A stretch of DNA of 32,140 nucleotides from Spirochaetales bacterium (GCA_030526505.1 JAUNCR010000018.1:1-32140); one strand, 5' to 3'; shown: positions 7,753 to 16,679, counted from the first letter of the stretch. Translations and numbers: made by a program. Notes: generated by a model from the letters alone, not told the origin.

Positions 7753-8318
7753 GAGTTCACAGCTTCAATGATTCTGTCTGCGTTCTCCGATTTTGAAGAA
7801 CCGGAAACATTGATGGAAAGGTCTGTAATTCCCTTGTAGCTCTTTTCGCGCTCAACAAAAAAATCATGGAAAATATTCCCTGCATCATGAATTGTGCGGG
7901 GATTTTTTTTTGCAATGTAGGCAGGCATGTTGGAAAGGGTTCCGTCTGGAGCAACCTGAATTTCGCGAAGAACACGGGCAGTTGCGATTTTTTCTTCTAT
8001 ATCAAGATACACCAGAGTTCCAAAAGACTTTAAGATTTCTACGGCCTGTGCATTGTTGCAGATTCCGCCGCCAGTTGCAATGACGGCATTTTTGTTCTTG
8101 AGGGCGGTTTCCTTCTTTACATGTTCGCAGGCATCTTTTTCCGCTTCCATAAAACCTTCGGCACCTTTTTCGGTGTAGATTTCGCGGGGAGTTTTACCTG
8201 TAAGCAAAGTGATTACATCGTCGGTATCAAAAAAAGGAAGGCCAAGCTTCTGGCTTATGATTTTTCCCTGAGTAGATTTTCCGCAATGCTTTATTCCCAT
8301 AAGAACTATAGTCTTCAT
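7749..8318 (-). CDS. Shikimate-kinase-like protein with altered substrate residues
   Basis: 189 residues. The Walker A loop is at 8-16 (GIKHCGKST), followed by DTDD at 31-34 and ATGGGI, the normal layout of the AroK family, and a late VEREKSY that could supply the conserved Arg. Two family features differ. The shikimate-binding Arg of the 'FR.xE' motif is Met57 (GFMEAE), and the lid lacks the usual 'RPLL'. The enzyme family phosphorylates shikimate at O3 in aromatic amino-acid synthesis; with these changes it could be a divergent shikimate kinase or have another small-molecule substrate. It is the last gene of a four-gene minus-strand operon (4 bp after the methylase) and ends inside the slyD stop with no terminator visible. 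Confidence 0.75.
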   Translation of the reverse strand: MKTIVLMGIKHCGKSTQGKIISQKLGLPFFDTDDVITLLTGKTPREIYTEKGAEGFMEAEKDACEHVKKETALKNKNAVIATGGGICNNAQAVEILKSFGTLVYLDIEEKIATARVLREIQVAPDGTLSNMPAYIAKKNPRTIHDAGNIFHDFFVEREKSYKGITDLSINVSGSSKSENADRIIEAVNS

Positions 8319-8322
8319 TTTT

Positions 8323-9045
8323 CTAGCCTTTATAAATCAAGAATATGGCAGGAACTTTCTGTATTGGAGGCTCAGCTGCCTTCTTCCACTGTTCAACTGT
8401 CATTGTCTTTATGTATTCGTCTTTTGTAGTCATGCCAGCGGCAATGCAAACCCTTGTTTCTTTTTTAAGGCTCTTTACGATTGTCTCAAGCATCTTAAGG
8501 TTACGGTATGGAGCTTCAATGAAAAGCTGGGTCTGGTCTTCCTTGTAGGCACGGCTTTCCAGTTGATGAAGTTTTGAAACCCTTTCGTTTGGCTTTACCG
8601 GAAGATATCCATTGAAAGAAAAACTCTGCCCGTTGAATCCGCTGGCCATAACAGCCATAATCATTGAGGAAGGACCAGCAAGAGGAACTACAGCAAGATT
8701 TTTTCTCTGTGCCATTTCTACGGCTGCAGCACCAGGATCTGCTACGGCTGGACATCCTGCATCGGAAATAACTCCCATTGGAAGCTTCTGCTTTTCAAGG
8801 GGATCAAGAATCTTACCGATGGTTTTCAAATCAGTATGTTCATTTAATTCCGTAAACGATAAAGAATCAATGTCGATTTCAGAGTCTGCAAGCTTAATGA
8901 AACGGATTGCTTCCCGACGGCTTTCTACAATGAAATGCCTGATGCCCCGCATAACTTCTTTGTTGTATGCAGGCAAAGACCTTTCGTAGGTTGTATCACC
9001 GAGAGTGTTTGGAATAAGGTAAAGGGCTGGTTTCAATTCTTCCAT
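8323..9045 (-). CDS. RsmI-like SAM-dependent methyltransferase (tetrapyrrole-methylase fold)
   Basis: 240 residues. The N-terminus (LYLIPNTLGDTTYERSLP) is a divergent form of 'YLVPTPIGN'. The central GVISDAGCPAVADPGAAAVEMA and VVPLAGPSSMIMAVMASG are the canonical SAM-binding and glycine-rich motifs of the RsmI/YraL branch of the tetrapyrrole methylases; FSFNGYLPVKPNER matches 'F.F.GFLP....R'. True RsmI 2'-O-methylates C1402 of 16S rRNA. This shorter, divergent version resembles the second paralogue annotated in spirochaetes and Bacteroidetes, so rRNA as substrate is probable but not certain. It lies 13 bp after the TraB gene and 4 bp before the kinase gene. Confidence 0.85.
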   Translation of the reverse strand: MEELKPALYLIPNTLGDTTYERSLPAYNKEVMRGIRHFIVESRREAIRFIKLADSEIDIDSLSFTELNEHTDLKTIGKILDPLEKQKLPMGVISDAGCPAVADPGAAAVEMAQRKNLAVVPLAGPSSMIMAVMASGFNGQSFSFNGYLPVKPNERVSKLHQLESRAYKEDQTQLFIEAPYRNLKMLETIVKSLKKETRVCIAAGMTTKDEYIKTMTVEQWKKAAEPPIQKVPAIFLIYKG

Positions 9046-9058
9046 CTATAGTTCTCGC

Positions 9059-10255
9059 CTATTGTCCATTAAAAATTCTGGAGAAGATTGCAACAAAGCT
9101 TGCTCCTCCAACAAAAGTTCCAATGCTGCTTCCGATTGAAGAAAGGAAGAATACCAGCAGAACCCTTAGAATCCTGTTTCTATAGAAACCCTTTACAGAC
9201 GAAGAATCGTTCTGAAGGTTTTCTATGTCATTTACAGTCGGCTTCTTTATCAGCGCCTGCACAGCCCCGGAAACGAATCCGATTCCGATGAACGGACAGA
9301 GGGAAGTAAGTGGAGCTCCAAGAATGGAAACAAGAACCGTTACGATATGACCGCCTGCAATGATTGATCCAATGCCTGCAAGGATGCCGTTCCAGATAAT
9401 CCAGCTGCTCAAAAGTTCCGCACCCTTTTCCTTTCCACCGATGACAAAACCATAGGCAATGAGTCCTATGATGAGGGCAGGAATAAGCCATGCAACAAAT
9501 TTAGACGACTTGCTTTTTTCAGGAACAGTTTCAATTTCAGAAACATCCGCAAGGCTTTCATCATCCGCCATCTGTTCAAGATATGCCTTTACCCCGCGCA
9601 TGTGGCCTGCACCAATTACTGCAAGAACTTTCTTTCCGCTGCTGTTCCAGATTTTTGAAGCAATGTATCTGTCTCGTTCGTCAATGAGGACTTCCTTTGC
9701 AACAGGCAGAGTCGTGGACAATTCCTGCAGCATGGTATCCATCTCATTGGTTTCCTTGAGTCTTTCAATGTCTTCTTCAGTCATTTCAGCATTCGAGAAG
9801 GCAGAAGAACACAAATAGGACAAAAGCTTGAATCTTTCCGAAGAAGGTGTTTTTGCCCAGGCACGCCTCATTGTAATTGAAAGGGGACGGTCCACAAGAA
9901 CTCTTTCAAGTCCCAGTTCCTTAGCCGTGTTTACTGCAGCAACCATTTCCTGACCAGGCTTTGACCCGGACTTGCCGCCCATTTTTTTCTGGTAGCTTGA
10001 AAGAACCACATTCGCAAGGAGAAGAAATCCCTGCTTGTCCTTAAGGACCTTTATGATGTCCATGTTCTTCCAGATCTCTGGATTCTCTATGCTTTCATAT
10101 CTTTTTTCATCAAGTTCAACGGCAATGACATTAGGGTTCTGTTCTTCAATCACCCTTCCCACTTCCGCAATGCTTGATTCTGAAATATGAGCTGTTCCAA
10201 GAAGAATGAATTCCCTTCCCTCAAGCTCAAATTTGTCCTGTGTCTGAGTCTCCAT
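9059..10255 (-). CDS. TraB/pheromone-shutdown family membrane protein
   Basis: 398 residues, ATG preceded by AAGGA. Residues ~14-225 carry the TraB/TIKI-like motifs: FILLGTAHISESS (His23), NVIAVELDEKRY, ERDRYIASKIW and VIGAGHMRGVKAYL. These conserved Glu, His and Arg positions define the family, which has an EreA/TIKI metalloprotease-like fold. The C-terminal part (~250-398) has four or more hydrophobic helices, with the usual 'IIWNG...GG.....SI..APLTSL.P....G...G..QA' pattern of the bacterial/archaeal full-length form. It is an inner-membrane protein whose biochemical role is unsettled; the enterococcal namesake reduces pheromone activity. Co-transcription with the TPR lipoprotein is likely (9 bp gap). 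Confidence 0.9.
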   Translation of the reverse strand: METQTQDKFELEGREFILLGTAHISESSIAEVGRVIEEQNPNVIAVELDEKRYESIENPEIWKNMDIIKVLKDKQGFLLLANVVLSSYQKKMGGKSGSKPGQEMVAAVNTAKELGLERVLVDRPLSITMRRAWAKTPSSERFKLLSYLCSSAFSNAEMTEEDIERLKETNEMDTMLQELSTTLPVAKEVLIDERDRYIASKIWNSSGKKVLAVIGAGHMRGVKAYLEQMADDESLADVSEIETVPEKSKSSKFVAWLIPALIIGLIAYGFVIGGKEKGAELLSSWIIWNGILAGIGSIIAGGHIVTVLVSILGAPLTSLCPFIGIGFVSGAVQALIKKPTVNDIENLQNDSSSVKGFYRNRILRVLLVFFLSSIGSSIGTFVGGASFVAIFSRIFNGQ

Positions 10256-10264
10256 GTTAAATCC

Positions 10265-11728
10265 TTAGTTGTTTGCAGGTTTATCCTTTACGCGCCATTC
10301 TGCAAGGCGATATTCAAAGAACATAGGGCTGTTCATTGAAATGACCTTTGCATAGAATTCCTTTGCGCCTTCTTCTGCACCGAACATATCATAGAAAAGA
10401 CCGAGGTAATAGTACATTTTTCCCTGCTGGTTTCTGTTGGTCATGTTTCCGATTCTCTGCTTCAAAGGCTTTTCACCTGCCTTGTCGTGGAATGCACGGA
10501 GCATTGAATAGTCGATTGAATTTCTGTCCATCTTGCGGAGAACCTGGTTGCTGAAGTTCTTTGCATCAGCATCTTTCTTTTCCATATAATAGCAGTAAGT
10601 AATCATGAGTGGATAAGAAACATTTGTCTTGTTCTTTTCATAGCACTTCATGAATGCTTCCCTTGCCATTCCCCAGTTCTTTTCGTGGAGTGCAAGAATA
10701 CCGATGCTTTCGTAGGCATAATAGTACTGTGGATTAAGCTTGATTACCATAAGGTAGTCTTTGATTGCTTCGTCAAACTTTTCCTGCTCGTCAAGAAGAC
10801 CTGCACGGTATGCATATGCAAGGAAATATTCAGGTTCAATGCTGATTGCCTTTGTCCATGCGGAGATTGCATTGTCAAAGTGCCCAAGGTATCTTTCATA
10901 CATACCCCAATCCATGTTGCATTCATAATTGTTTGGAGCAAGATCCAATGCCTTCTTTGCATTGTCGGATGCAATCTTGTATTCGTCATTTGCAAAGGCA
11001 AGCTTTCCAAGATAGAGGTATCCTTCAATATTGTAAGGATTAACTTCAATCAATTTATTGAAGACTTCCTTTGCTTCGTCATCCCTTTCAAGGTAGTATT
11101 CGCACTGTCCCTTTCCAAGAAGGGCGTCTTCATTTTTAGGATCCCTGGCAAGAGCCTTTACATAGTAATTTTTTGCCTGCTTGTAGTTCTTCTTCATGAA
11201 CTGTTCAGTACCAAGCTCAACATTGGCAATAGGGCTATATGGGTCTTTTGCAAGAAGCTGCTTCATGCGCTGTGTCTTTTCCGCATTGTTTCCGCGCATC
11301 TTTGCAATTGCAGCAGCAAGTCCGATTACATCCTGATTTTCAGGATCCCTTTCCGAAAGTGCATTGCAGAGTGCTTCCGCTTCATCAAGTCTGTTTCCGC
11401 TAACGCAGATTGCTGCCTTAATGAAAACAAGGTCAAAATCATCTGAAAGTTTTGACGGGATTTTCTTTTCATAGAAATCAAGGGCTGCATCCGGACCGTC
11501 AGCTTCAAGAGTTTTCTGAAGGTCTGTTACAAAATCAACTTTTGTATATTCCTTTTTTGCAGGCTTCTTAGGCTGTTCCTTTTCCACCTTAGGCTGGTCT
11601 GCCACAGGCTGAGATGCCGGAGCCGAACCACAGGAAGAAAAGCCTATGCTCAAGATTACAGAAACGACACATACAAGGATAAATGCAAGAACAATATCCA
11701 TAAAGGTTCCATTAGACGATTTTTTCAT
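10265..11728 (-). CDS. TPR-repeat protein, N-terminally anchored (probable lipoprotein)
   Basis: 487 residues from the ATG at 11728. A longer frame reaches 11788 but would overlap the divergent gene and lose the clear signal. The N-terminus MKKSSNGTFMDIVLAFILVC is followed by VVSVILSIGFSSC, a hydrophobic segment ending in a lipobox-like Cys33. A Pro/Lys linker follows. Residues ~80-450 contain about ten TPR units (for example PYSPIANVELGTEQFMKKNY, NEDALLGKGQCEYYLERDDE, YYYAYESIGILALHEKNW). TPR lipoproteins are periplasmic protein-interaction scaffolds; the partner is unknown. It heads the minus-strand operon. A TATAAG box lies 9 nt before the ATG and no Shine-Dalgarno is seen. Confidence 0.85.
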   Translation of the reverse strand: MKKSSNGTFMDIVLAFILVCVVSVILSIGFSSCGSAPASQPVADQPKVEKEQPKKPAKKEYTKVDFVTDLQKTLEADGPDAALDFYEKKIPSKLSDDFDLVFIKAAICVSGNRLDEAEALCNALSERDPENQDVIGLAAAIAKMRGNNAEKTQRMKQLLAKDPYSPIANVELGTEQFMKKNYKQAKNYYVKALARDPKNEDALLGKGQCEYYLERDDEAKEVFNKLIEVNPYNIEGYLYLGKLAFANDEYKIASDNAKKALDLAPNNYECNMDWGMYERYLGHFDNAISAWTKAISIEPEYFLAYAYRAGLLDEQEKFDEAIKDYLMVIKLNPQYYYAYESIGILALHEKNWGMAREAFMKCYEKNKTNVSYPLMITYCYYMEKKDADAKNFSNQVLRKMDRNSIDYSMLRAFHDKAGEKPLKQRIGNMTNRNQQGKMYYYLGLFYDMFGAEEGAKEFYAKVISMNSPMFFEYRLAEWRVKDKPANN

Positions 11729-11743
11729 ACTACACCACTTATA

Positions 11744-11770
11744 TTGAATTTTAAGTCTATAAAATATAAA
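11744..11770 (+). promoter_or_regulatory. Weak promoter candidate in a 52-bp divergent gap
   Basis: TTGAAT (11744-11749) and TATAAA (11765-11770), 15 bp apart, precede the plus-strand gene at 11781. The gap of 52 bp must also hold the promoter of the minus-strand TPR gene (TATAAG 9 nt from its ATG). Both promoters would overlap and both leaders would be only a few nt long. Confidence 0.4.
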
Positions 11771-11780
11771 CTTTTGAAAT

Positions 11781-13673
11781 ATGCACAAACATCCGTTAAG
11801 AAAGTTTCTTGGACTGACAGTCCTCTATATCATAGTTATTGTCGGCATTTTCGTTGTTCAATTTAAGACTGAATCGGTTATTTCCAAATCTTTTGGAGAC
11901 CTCAGCTATTCGGTTTCCCAGACGCAGACTGAAGACAAGGAAACCATACTCAAGAACCGCTTTACAGTGTCTTTCAAGGGACTTGCCTTCAATGTGGACG
12001 AAAAGAACCCTGTACTTGCTGCAGACAAGAGCGGAAACCGCAGGGAACTCAAGCTGTCCGGATATTCGGATAATTCTGCAAACTCAGTTCGCTTTACATT
12101 TGACGGGGGAACTTCCATTGAATTCCGCGGAGAAACAAGGGAAGACGGATTCGTAGACTTCTCCATCAGCACACAGATGTCCGCAGAATACAAGAGCATC
12201 TACATTCCATACAAAATCAACCATCAGTACACAACGGAAGAAACTGCAAAATCTTCATTCCTCCTAACTTCAAAGAACGGTGAATTCATCTTCATGGCAC
12301 CTGGATTTGAAGGCGAAAGAATGGTATTTAACGGAAGGGAATCTCTTGCAAGGTTTGCAACATACGAGGCAAGCAAGCAGTTTGAATTCAATCAGGTTGA
12401 AGGTTTCGAAGGAACATCGGAAGCAGCAGTTGCAAAGCTCTACGAAAAGTTCCGCGGCTCACTTGTATCAAAGGTTCAGGCACTCCTTACAACAGCAAAG
12501 GTTGATTCGCTTTCGGAAATGGATGTTACAGCCTATGTTGCAGAACTTTCTTTCCAGGGCAAATACAACCAGGCAATAGATTCTGTTCCTGACTCATTCA
12601 AGAAGGGAAACAAGCGCTCTTACATTTCATCACCATTCTTCGACAACCTTGCCGTAATGTACAGAAGCCTTTCCATCCAGGACGAAAAGTACAAGTCGCT
12701 TGTAGAGTCAAAGGCACTTGATGTTTTCAATGTTGACGGAATCGAAGACTATATCCTCCGCGAAAAGAAAACCCAGAAAATCAAGGACTTCCTTTCAGTT
12801 CCTTCACAGGGAGAGTTTGCCCCTACCGTTTACCAGGCAGGCGGAATCCTCAATGTATACCTTAAGCTTTACGAAAAGGACAAGGCAATGGCAGAGTACC
12901 TTGAGCCTTCACTTGACGCATGTATAGAAAAAATCAGGACCGGATGCAAGCTTGAAAACGAAAGCCTTACTTTGCAGGAAGAAGACGAAACGGCACTTTC
13001 AGTAGAACAGTCTGTCTTTGTCGGAAATGCCCTTGCCATGTACGGAAAGCACAAGAACGAAGACTCTTACCAGAAGGCCGGAAGACTTGCAATCTACACA
13101 GCCCTTAACCAGCAGGACCCTGAAATCAGAACCCTTTCCGAAATCTACCCTGTGATGGCACCGGAAAACCACTTCCTGCCACATACAGAAATCCTCGGCT
13201 ACTATGGAACTACCTGTGCATGGGTATGGACCTGCGCAAAGTCCGTTATCTACACACACAAGCCGGCTGACACTGCAAACATCTTCATCGACTTCCCCCT
13301 CAACCTTACACACTACCTGATATTCAACGGTGTTCCTAACTTTGGCGGAAGAATCGAAATCCAGGGCCAGATGTTCCGTACAGACCCTCGCTTTGAAACC
13401 TACAACTCTTCAGGTTATGTTTACCAGCAGAACAGCAGGTCCCTCCTCATCAAGAGCCGCCACAAGTCAAAGCTTGAACTTATCCGACTCTTCTACGACG
13501 GTGGACGCACATACGAAACTACAGCAGCCCCTGCAAAGATCCCTGAGCTTCCAAAACCTGCTCCTAAGGTTGAACCTAAACCTGAACCAGTTCCAGAAAC
13601 AGCCGAAACTGCGGAAGCAGAAGCCCCTGCAGCCTCTGAAAGTGCAGATACCGGCGCTTTAACCTTAGAATAG
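11781..13673 (+). CDS. Conserved-looking anchored protein of unknown function
   Basis: 630 residues; I do not recognise the family. Residues ~10-27 form one hydrophobic helix (FLGLTVLYIIVIVGIFVVQF), an uncleaved signal anchor placing the rest in the periplasm. The region ~40-200 is rich in beta-strand patterns (VRFTFDGGTSIEFRGETRED, DGFVDFSIST, KNGEFIFMAPGF). Residues ~210-500 look helical, with TPR- or toroid-like repeats around YEKFRGSLVSKVQALL and YQKAGRLAIYTALNQQ. The last ~60 residues are a Pro/Glu/Ala tail. It is transcribed away from the TPR lipoprotein. Codon use is like its neighbours, so recent transfer is not suggested. The start has no Shine-Dalgarno; Met4-equivalent alternatives are absent. 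Confidence 0.75.
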   Translation: MHKHPLRKFLGLTVLYIIVIVGIFVVQFKTESVISKSFGDLSYSVSQTQTEDKETILKNRFTVSFKGLAFNVDEKNPVLAADKSGNRRELKLSGYSDNSANSVRFTFDGGTSIEFRGETREDGFVDFSISTQMSAEYKSIYIPYKINHQYTTEETAKSSFLLTSKNGEFIFMAPGFEGERMVFNGRESLARFATYEASKQFEFNQVEGFEGTSEAAVAKLYEKFRGSLVSKVQALLTTAKVDSLSEMDVTAYVAELSFQGKYNQAIDSVPDSFKKGNKRSYISSPFFDNLAVMYRSLSIQDEKYKSLVESKALDVFNVDGIEDYILREKKTQKIKDFLSVPSQGEFAPTVYQAGGILNVYLKLYEKDKAMAEYLEPSLDACIEKIRTGCKLENESLTLQEEDETALSVEQSVFVGNALAMYGKHKNEDSYQKAGRLAIYTALNQQDPEIRTLSEIYPVMAPENHFLPHTEILGYYGTTCAWVWTCAKSVIYTHKPADTANIFIDFPLNLTHYLIFNGVPNFGGRIEIQGQMFRTDPRFETYNSSGYVYQQNSRSLLIKSRHKSKLELIRLFYDGGRTYETTAAPAKIPELPKPAPKVEPKPEPVPETAETAEAEAPAASESADTGALTLE

Positions 13674-13681
13674 ACTGAAAT

Positions 13682-13710
13682 TTGTCTGATTCACCAGTTG
13701 AATCAGACAA
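13682..13710 (+). terminator. Strong stem-loop without U-tract downstream of the unknown gene
   Basis: A perfect 12-bp stem TTGTCTGATTCA / TGAATCAGACAA with loop CCAGT begins 8 nt after the stop codon. No T-run follows, so it may be a 3'-end stabiliser or a factor-dependent end rather than a classical intrinsic terminator. Confidence 0.45.
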
Positions 13711-13796
13711 TGTCAAGCAAAAAACCTTATTTTCGCAAAAAAAAATCAAAAATTTAACACTTTTTTTTTAAAAAATCACACATATTGCAATTTTTA

Positions 13797-13805
13797 TGTT
13801 ATAAT
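13797..13805 (+). promoter_or_regulatory. Extended -10 promoter of the glycosidase gene, with adjacent inverted repeat
   Basis: TGTTATAAT (13797-13805) is an exact extended -10 box (TGnTATAAT); no good -35 is present, as is common for this type. Just downstream, 13810-13831, an AACCG / CGGTT inverted repeat sits at or after the start point and could be an operator or leader hairpin. An AGGAG site precedes the GTG start at 13869. Confidence 0.65.
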
Positions 13806-13868
13806 ACTAGAACCGTTTACTAGCGGTTAGAACCATCTATTGAAAAAAGTAGTTCAACAGGAGTAATT

Positions 13869-15299
13869 GTGAACAAGCGTGATTTTCCAAAGATTCATTT
13901 TTACGATCAGGACTTCGTAGACATATATGACAAGACATGGAACTGGCTCTCTGAATACTGGATCAATCCAGAAACAGACGAAAAGGATTCCGACGGATAC
14001 TTTGCATATCCAGTAGACGACAAATACCTCTTGGATCAGACTGAATCGATTTTCTCTTCTTTTTTCCTTGTTTACTCCAACCGCAATTACCCAGCCAGCA
14101 AAAACATAGACTACTTCTATGCTCACCAGGAAGAAAACGGTGCAATCAGATGGAAGTATGACCTTAAGTCGGACAAACCTGTAATCGATAAGAAAAATCC
14201 AGAAGGAGTTGGACTCCCTCTTTTCGCATGGGCTGAATTCAACCTTTACCACAAGAGCGCAAACAAGCGCCGCATCAAGGAAATCATGCCTGTACTCCAG
14301 AAGTACATGAACTGGCTGGATGAAAACTTCAAGCAGCCAAACGGACTTTACGCCGCTCCTCATGAAGCTTCCACAATGTTCAACTCGCCACGCAAGGGAT
14401 GCCATTATCCGGTGGACTTCAACTGCTGCGTTGCCATCAATGTAGCCCACATGTCAGCTCTCGGAGACATCCTTAACGACAAGGATTTGAGCTTCCAGTA
14501 CAAGAAGCAGTATTTCAGCCTCAAGACAAGAATCAACGGCCTTATGTGGGACAACGAAACAGGTTTCTACCACGACCTTGATAAGAACGAACAGAAACTT
14601 CCACAGAAGACAATTGCAGGTTTCTGGCCGCTTCTTGCTGAACTTCCAAATGCAGACAGGGCAGACACCCTCATTGCACACCTGACAAACCCAGAGACCT
14701 TCGGAACAGACAATCCATTCCCTACCCTCAGCGCAGACAGCCCTGACTTTAAGGAAAACGGCGAAGGATACAAAGGTTCGGTTCTTGCTCCATTCAACTT
14801 CATGGTTATCAAGGGACTTGAAAAGTACCAGAGATATGCCTTTGCAAGGGAATGTGCAATCCGCCACATGTATTACATTCTTGAAGGCCTTAGCCCAGCA
14901 AGCACTAAGCAGAAGGGAGACCTTTACGAAGCATACAAGCCAAACGAATACGGTCCTGCTTCTTGCCGCAGTGAAAAGGAATTCCCAAGAAAGAAGTTCC
15001 TCCACTACACAGGCCTTTCTACAGTTGCACTCATGATCGAAAATGTCATTGGACTTAACATCAGCCTGCCAAGAAAGACAGTAGACTGGATCATTCCAAA
15101 CCTTGAAATCATGGGAATCGAAAAACTTTCCCTCAAGCGCAACCTTATCACAATCCTCAGCAACAAGAGCAAGCGCGGTTGGGAAATCCAGATGGAAAGC
15201 GAAAAGCTCTACTACTTTACAATCAACATTCTGGACCAGAAGAAAAAGACACTTCCAATTCCAAGCGGAAAGTGTTCTATGCTCATAGACAAGCTTTAA
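13869..15299 (+). CDS. Trehalase/GH63-like (alpha/alpha)6-barrel glycosidase
   Basis: 476 residues. GTG start, chosen because AGGAG lies 6 nt upstream. The protein has no signal peptide and is probably cytoplasmic. Helical repeats with conserved aromatic/acidic residues run through it: DSDGYFAYPVDDKYLLDQTE, PEGVGLPLFAWAEF, INGLMWDNETGFYHD, IAGFWPLLAEL, then GSVLAPFNFMVIKGLEKY and LYEAYKPNEYGPAS. This layout ('GL.WD...G.y.D', 'p...f..l..GL..y', 'YE.Y.p..G') matches trehalase-family glycosidases (GH37/GH63 and mannosylglycerate hydrolase-type enzymes). It would cleave an alpha-linked disaccharide or a glycosylated solute; the substrate is unclear. Own promoter upstream and a strong terminator downstream make it monocistronic. 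Confidence 0.65.
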   Translation: MNKRDFPKIHFYDQDFVDIYDKTWNWLSEYWINPETDEKDSDGYFAYPVDDKYLLDQTESIFSSFFLVYSNRNYPASKNIDYFYAHQEENGAIRWKYDLKSDKPVIDKKNPEGVGLPLFAWAEFNLYHKSANKRRIKEIMPVLQKYMNWLDENFKQPNGLYAAPHEASTMFNSPRKGCHYPVDFNCCVAINVAHMSALGDILNDKDLSFQYKKQYFSLKTRINGLMWDNETGFYHDLDKNEQKLPQKTIAGFWPLLAELPNADRADTLIAHLTNPETFGTDNPFPTLSADSPDFKENGEGYKGSVLAPFNFMVIKGLEKYQRYAFARECAIRHMYYILEGLSPASTKQKGDLYEAYKPNEYGPASCRSEKEFPRKKFLHYTGLSTVALMIENVIGLNISLPRKTVDWIIPNLEIMGIEKLSLKRNLITILSNKSKRGWEIQMESEKLYYFTINILDQKKKTLPIPSGKCSMLIDKL

Positions 15300-15302
15300 T
15301 TG

Positions 15303-15338
15303 CAAAAATTCCCCGTGCTTTCCACGGGGATTTTTTTT
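15303..15338 (+). terminator. Intrinsic terminator after the glycosidase gene
   Basis: Stem TCCCCGTG / CACGGGGA with a 5-nt loop CTTTC, followed by eight T, starting 4 nt after the stop codon. Confidence 0.93.
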
Positions 15339-15402
15339 GACTTATCAAGTAATTCTTTCTAAATGCCGAATTTATAATAAGAAGAAACAATCAGGGAGAA
15401 TT

Positions 15403-16662
15403 ATGAAACTCAACAAGAAAATAACCGCCATAGGCGCAGCAGCATTCATTTTGATTGGAATCGGGATCACCGTTTCAATGCTGTGCCTTTCATCTTCAAA
15501 GACAGTAAAGATTGCATTCCATGGCATTTCATCTGATCAGGAAATGATCCTTAAGGACCTTATTGCCGGACACTCGAAAGAGAATGATAAAGTAGAATTC
15601 AAATTTCTTGAACTTAACGGAAACACAGAAACACTTCCACAGTTAAAAAAAGCAGACATCGTCTTTACCCATATGGGGCTTGAGGCAGACCGTCTTGTTG
15701 ATTCAATTCCTGAAGGAAAAAGAAAATCCGTTTACTTTGATTCGTCTGTCATTTCTGGAACTTCAATTTCAGCAGCTGAATTTGCAATGACTACAAAAGG
15801 CTCCGGAGAAAAAAAAGTTTCCCAGGTTCCCCTTGTTTTCGACGGTTACGAACTGCTGCTTTCCACACAGGCTCTGAAGGAAACAAAAACATCTTCAATC
15901 TCTTCCTGGACAGATGTAGAAAACTTTGCACTCAAGGCAAAATCAGTCTTTTCAGGAATCGCCTTTGCGGGAGGAGATGCAGACAGCCTGCTTGGTGTCC
16001 TCAGTTCCCTAATAGAATCTTTTGACGGAAAGGAAAAATACTGCAACCTTATAGAGAAAATCGGAAGCCATGAAGGAACCGCCGAGACTTTGATTGCTGC
16101 CCTTCTTGAAGAAGACGATGCCTTTCACGATGCAATGCACCGCCTTTTAAGCTGGAAGAAAAAAGGGATTTTAAAAACCAGCATTCTGGACAAAAACAAA
16201 GATGAACTTTCCTTGATTCTTGACCGCTATAAGAATGCCGCAGTGATCATGCCTCTTTCTGAAACCAGAAGACTTTCTCAAGACACCGTAAAGTATTTGA
16301 CCACATTGCCTATTTTTTCAAACGAAAACAATTTTTATTTTCCTTCAATGCGTCCATTGAACACAAGGGCAGTCATGTCTTCTGTTCTTGCAATGATTTG
16401 CCTTTCGGAAAAATCCTATGCCAGGGATTCCGTAAATTTCCTTCTTGGTGTGGATGCACAGGAAAGGCTGGCCTTTGGCACCGGCCTTGCACCAATGCTT
16501 GCCAACAGCAAGATTCCCGACATTCAGAGCGATGACTTAAGGTTCTGGATTGCCGCAACCTCTGCCCCTGTAATTTCAATGGGACAGGCAGCCTTTGATT
16601 CTGAACAGAAGAAGGAAGACTTTGCCAATGCAGTAAGGGAATGGATCAGGAACACAAACTGA
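15403..16662 (+). CDS. Extracellular solute-binding-like protein (orphan)
   Basis: 419 residues. The ATG at 15403 follows AGGGAG and gives a clean signal sequence (KKITAIGAAAFILIGIGITV, with Cys28 a possible lipidation site); an upstream in-frame ATG would overlap the terminator. The body looks like a family 1 sugar-type periplasmic binding protein: VKIAFHGISSDQEMILKDLI at the first strand, PLVFDGYELLLSTQALKE at the hinge, SWTDVENFALKAK, and a late SVLAMICLSEKSYARDSVNF...AQERLAFGTGLAPM that fits the 'FL.s.e.q......g..P' end. No permease or ATPase genes are next to it, so it is an orphan or works with a remote ABC system. A TATAAT box at 15373-15378 may be its -10. Assignment is by pattern only. 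Confidence 0.6.
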   Translation: MKLNKKITAIGAAAFILIGIGITVSMLCLSSSKTVKIAFHGISSDQEMILKDLIAGHSKENDKVEFKFLELNGNTETLPQLKKADIVFTHMGLEADRLVDSIPEGKRKSVYFDSSVISGTSISAAEFAMTTKGSGEKKVSQVPLVFDGYELLLSTQALKETKTSSISSWTDVENFALKAKSVFSGIAFAGGDADSLLGVLSSLIESFDGKEKYCNLIEKIGSHEGTAETLIAALLEEDDAFHDAMHRLLSWKKKGILKTSILDKNKDELSLILDRYKNAAVIMPLSETRRLSQDTVKYLTTLPIFSNENNFYFPSMRPLNTRAVMSSVLAMICLSEKSYARDSVNFLLGVDAQERLAFGTGLAPMLANSKIPDIQSDDLRFWIAATSAPVISMGQAAFDSEQKKEDFANAVREWIRNTN

Positions 16663-16679
16663 ACATGACCTGCCCCACG

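Noticed and set aside
10685-11446. 253-codon Cys/Phe-rich plus-strand frame
   Set aside because: Shadow of the TPR lipoprotein gene, which has a coherent repeat structure and a signal sequence.
14454-15305. 283-codon minus-strand frame opposite the glycosidase gene, with a second at 13854-14450
   Set aside because: Cys/Val-rich shadow without start signals; the plus-strand gene has GTG with AGGAG, promoter and terminator.
15337-15402. Upstream start (15337) for the solute-binding-like gene
   Set aside because: It overlaps the U-tract of the preceding terminator and removes the clear signal sequence from the N-terminus; AGGGAG supports 15403.
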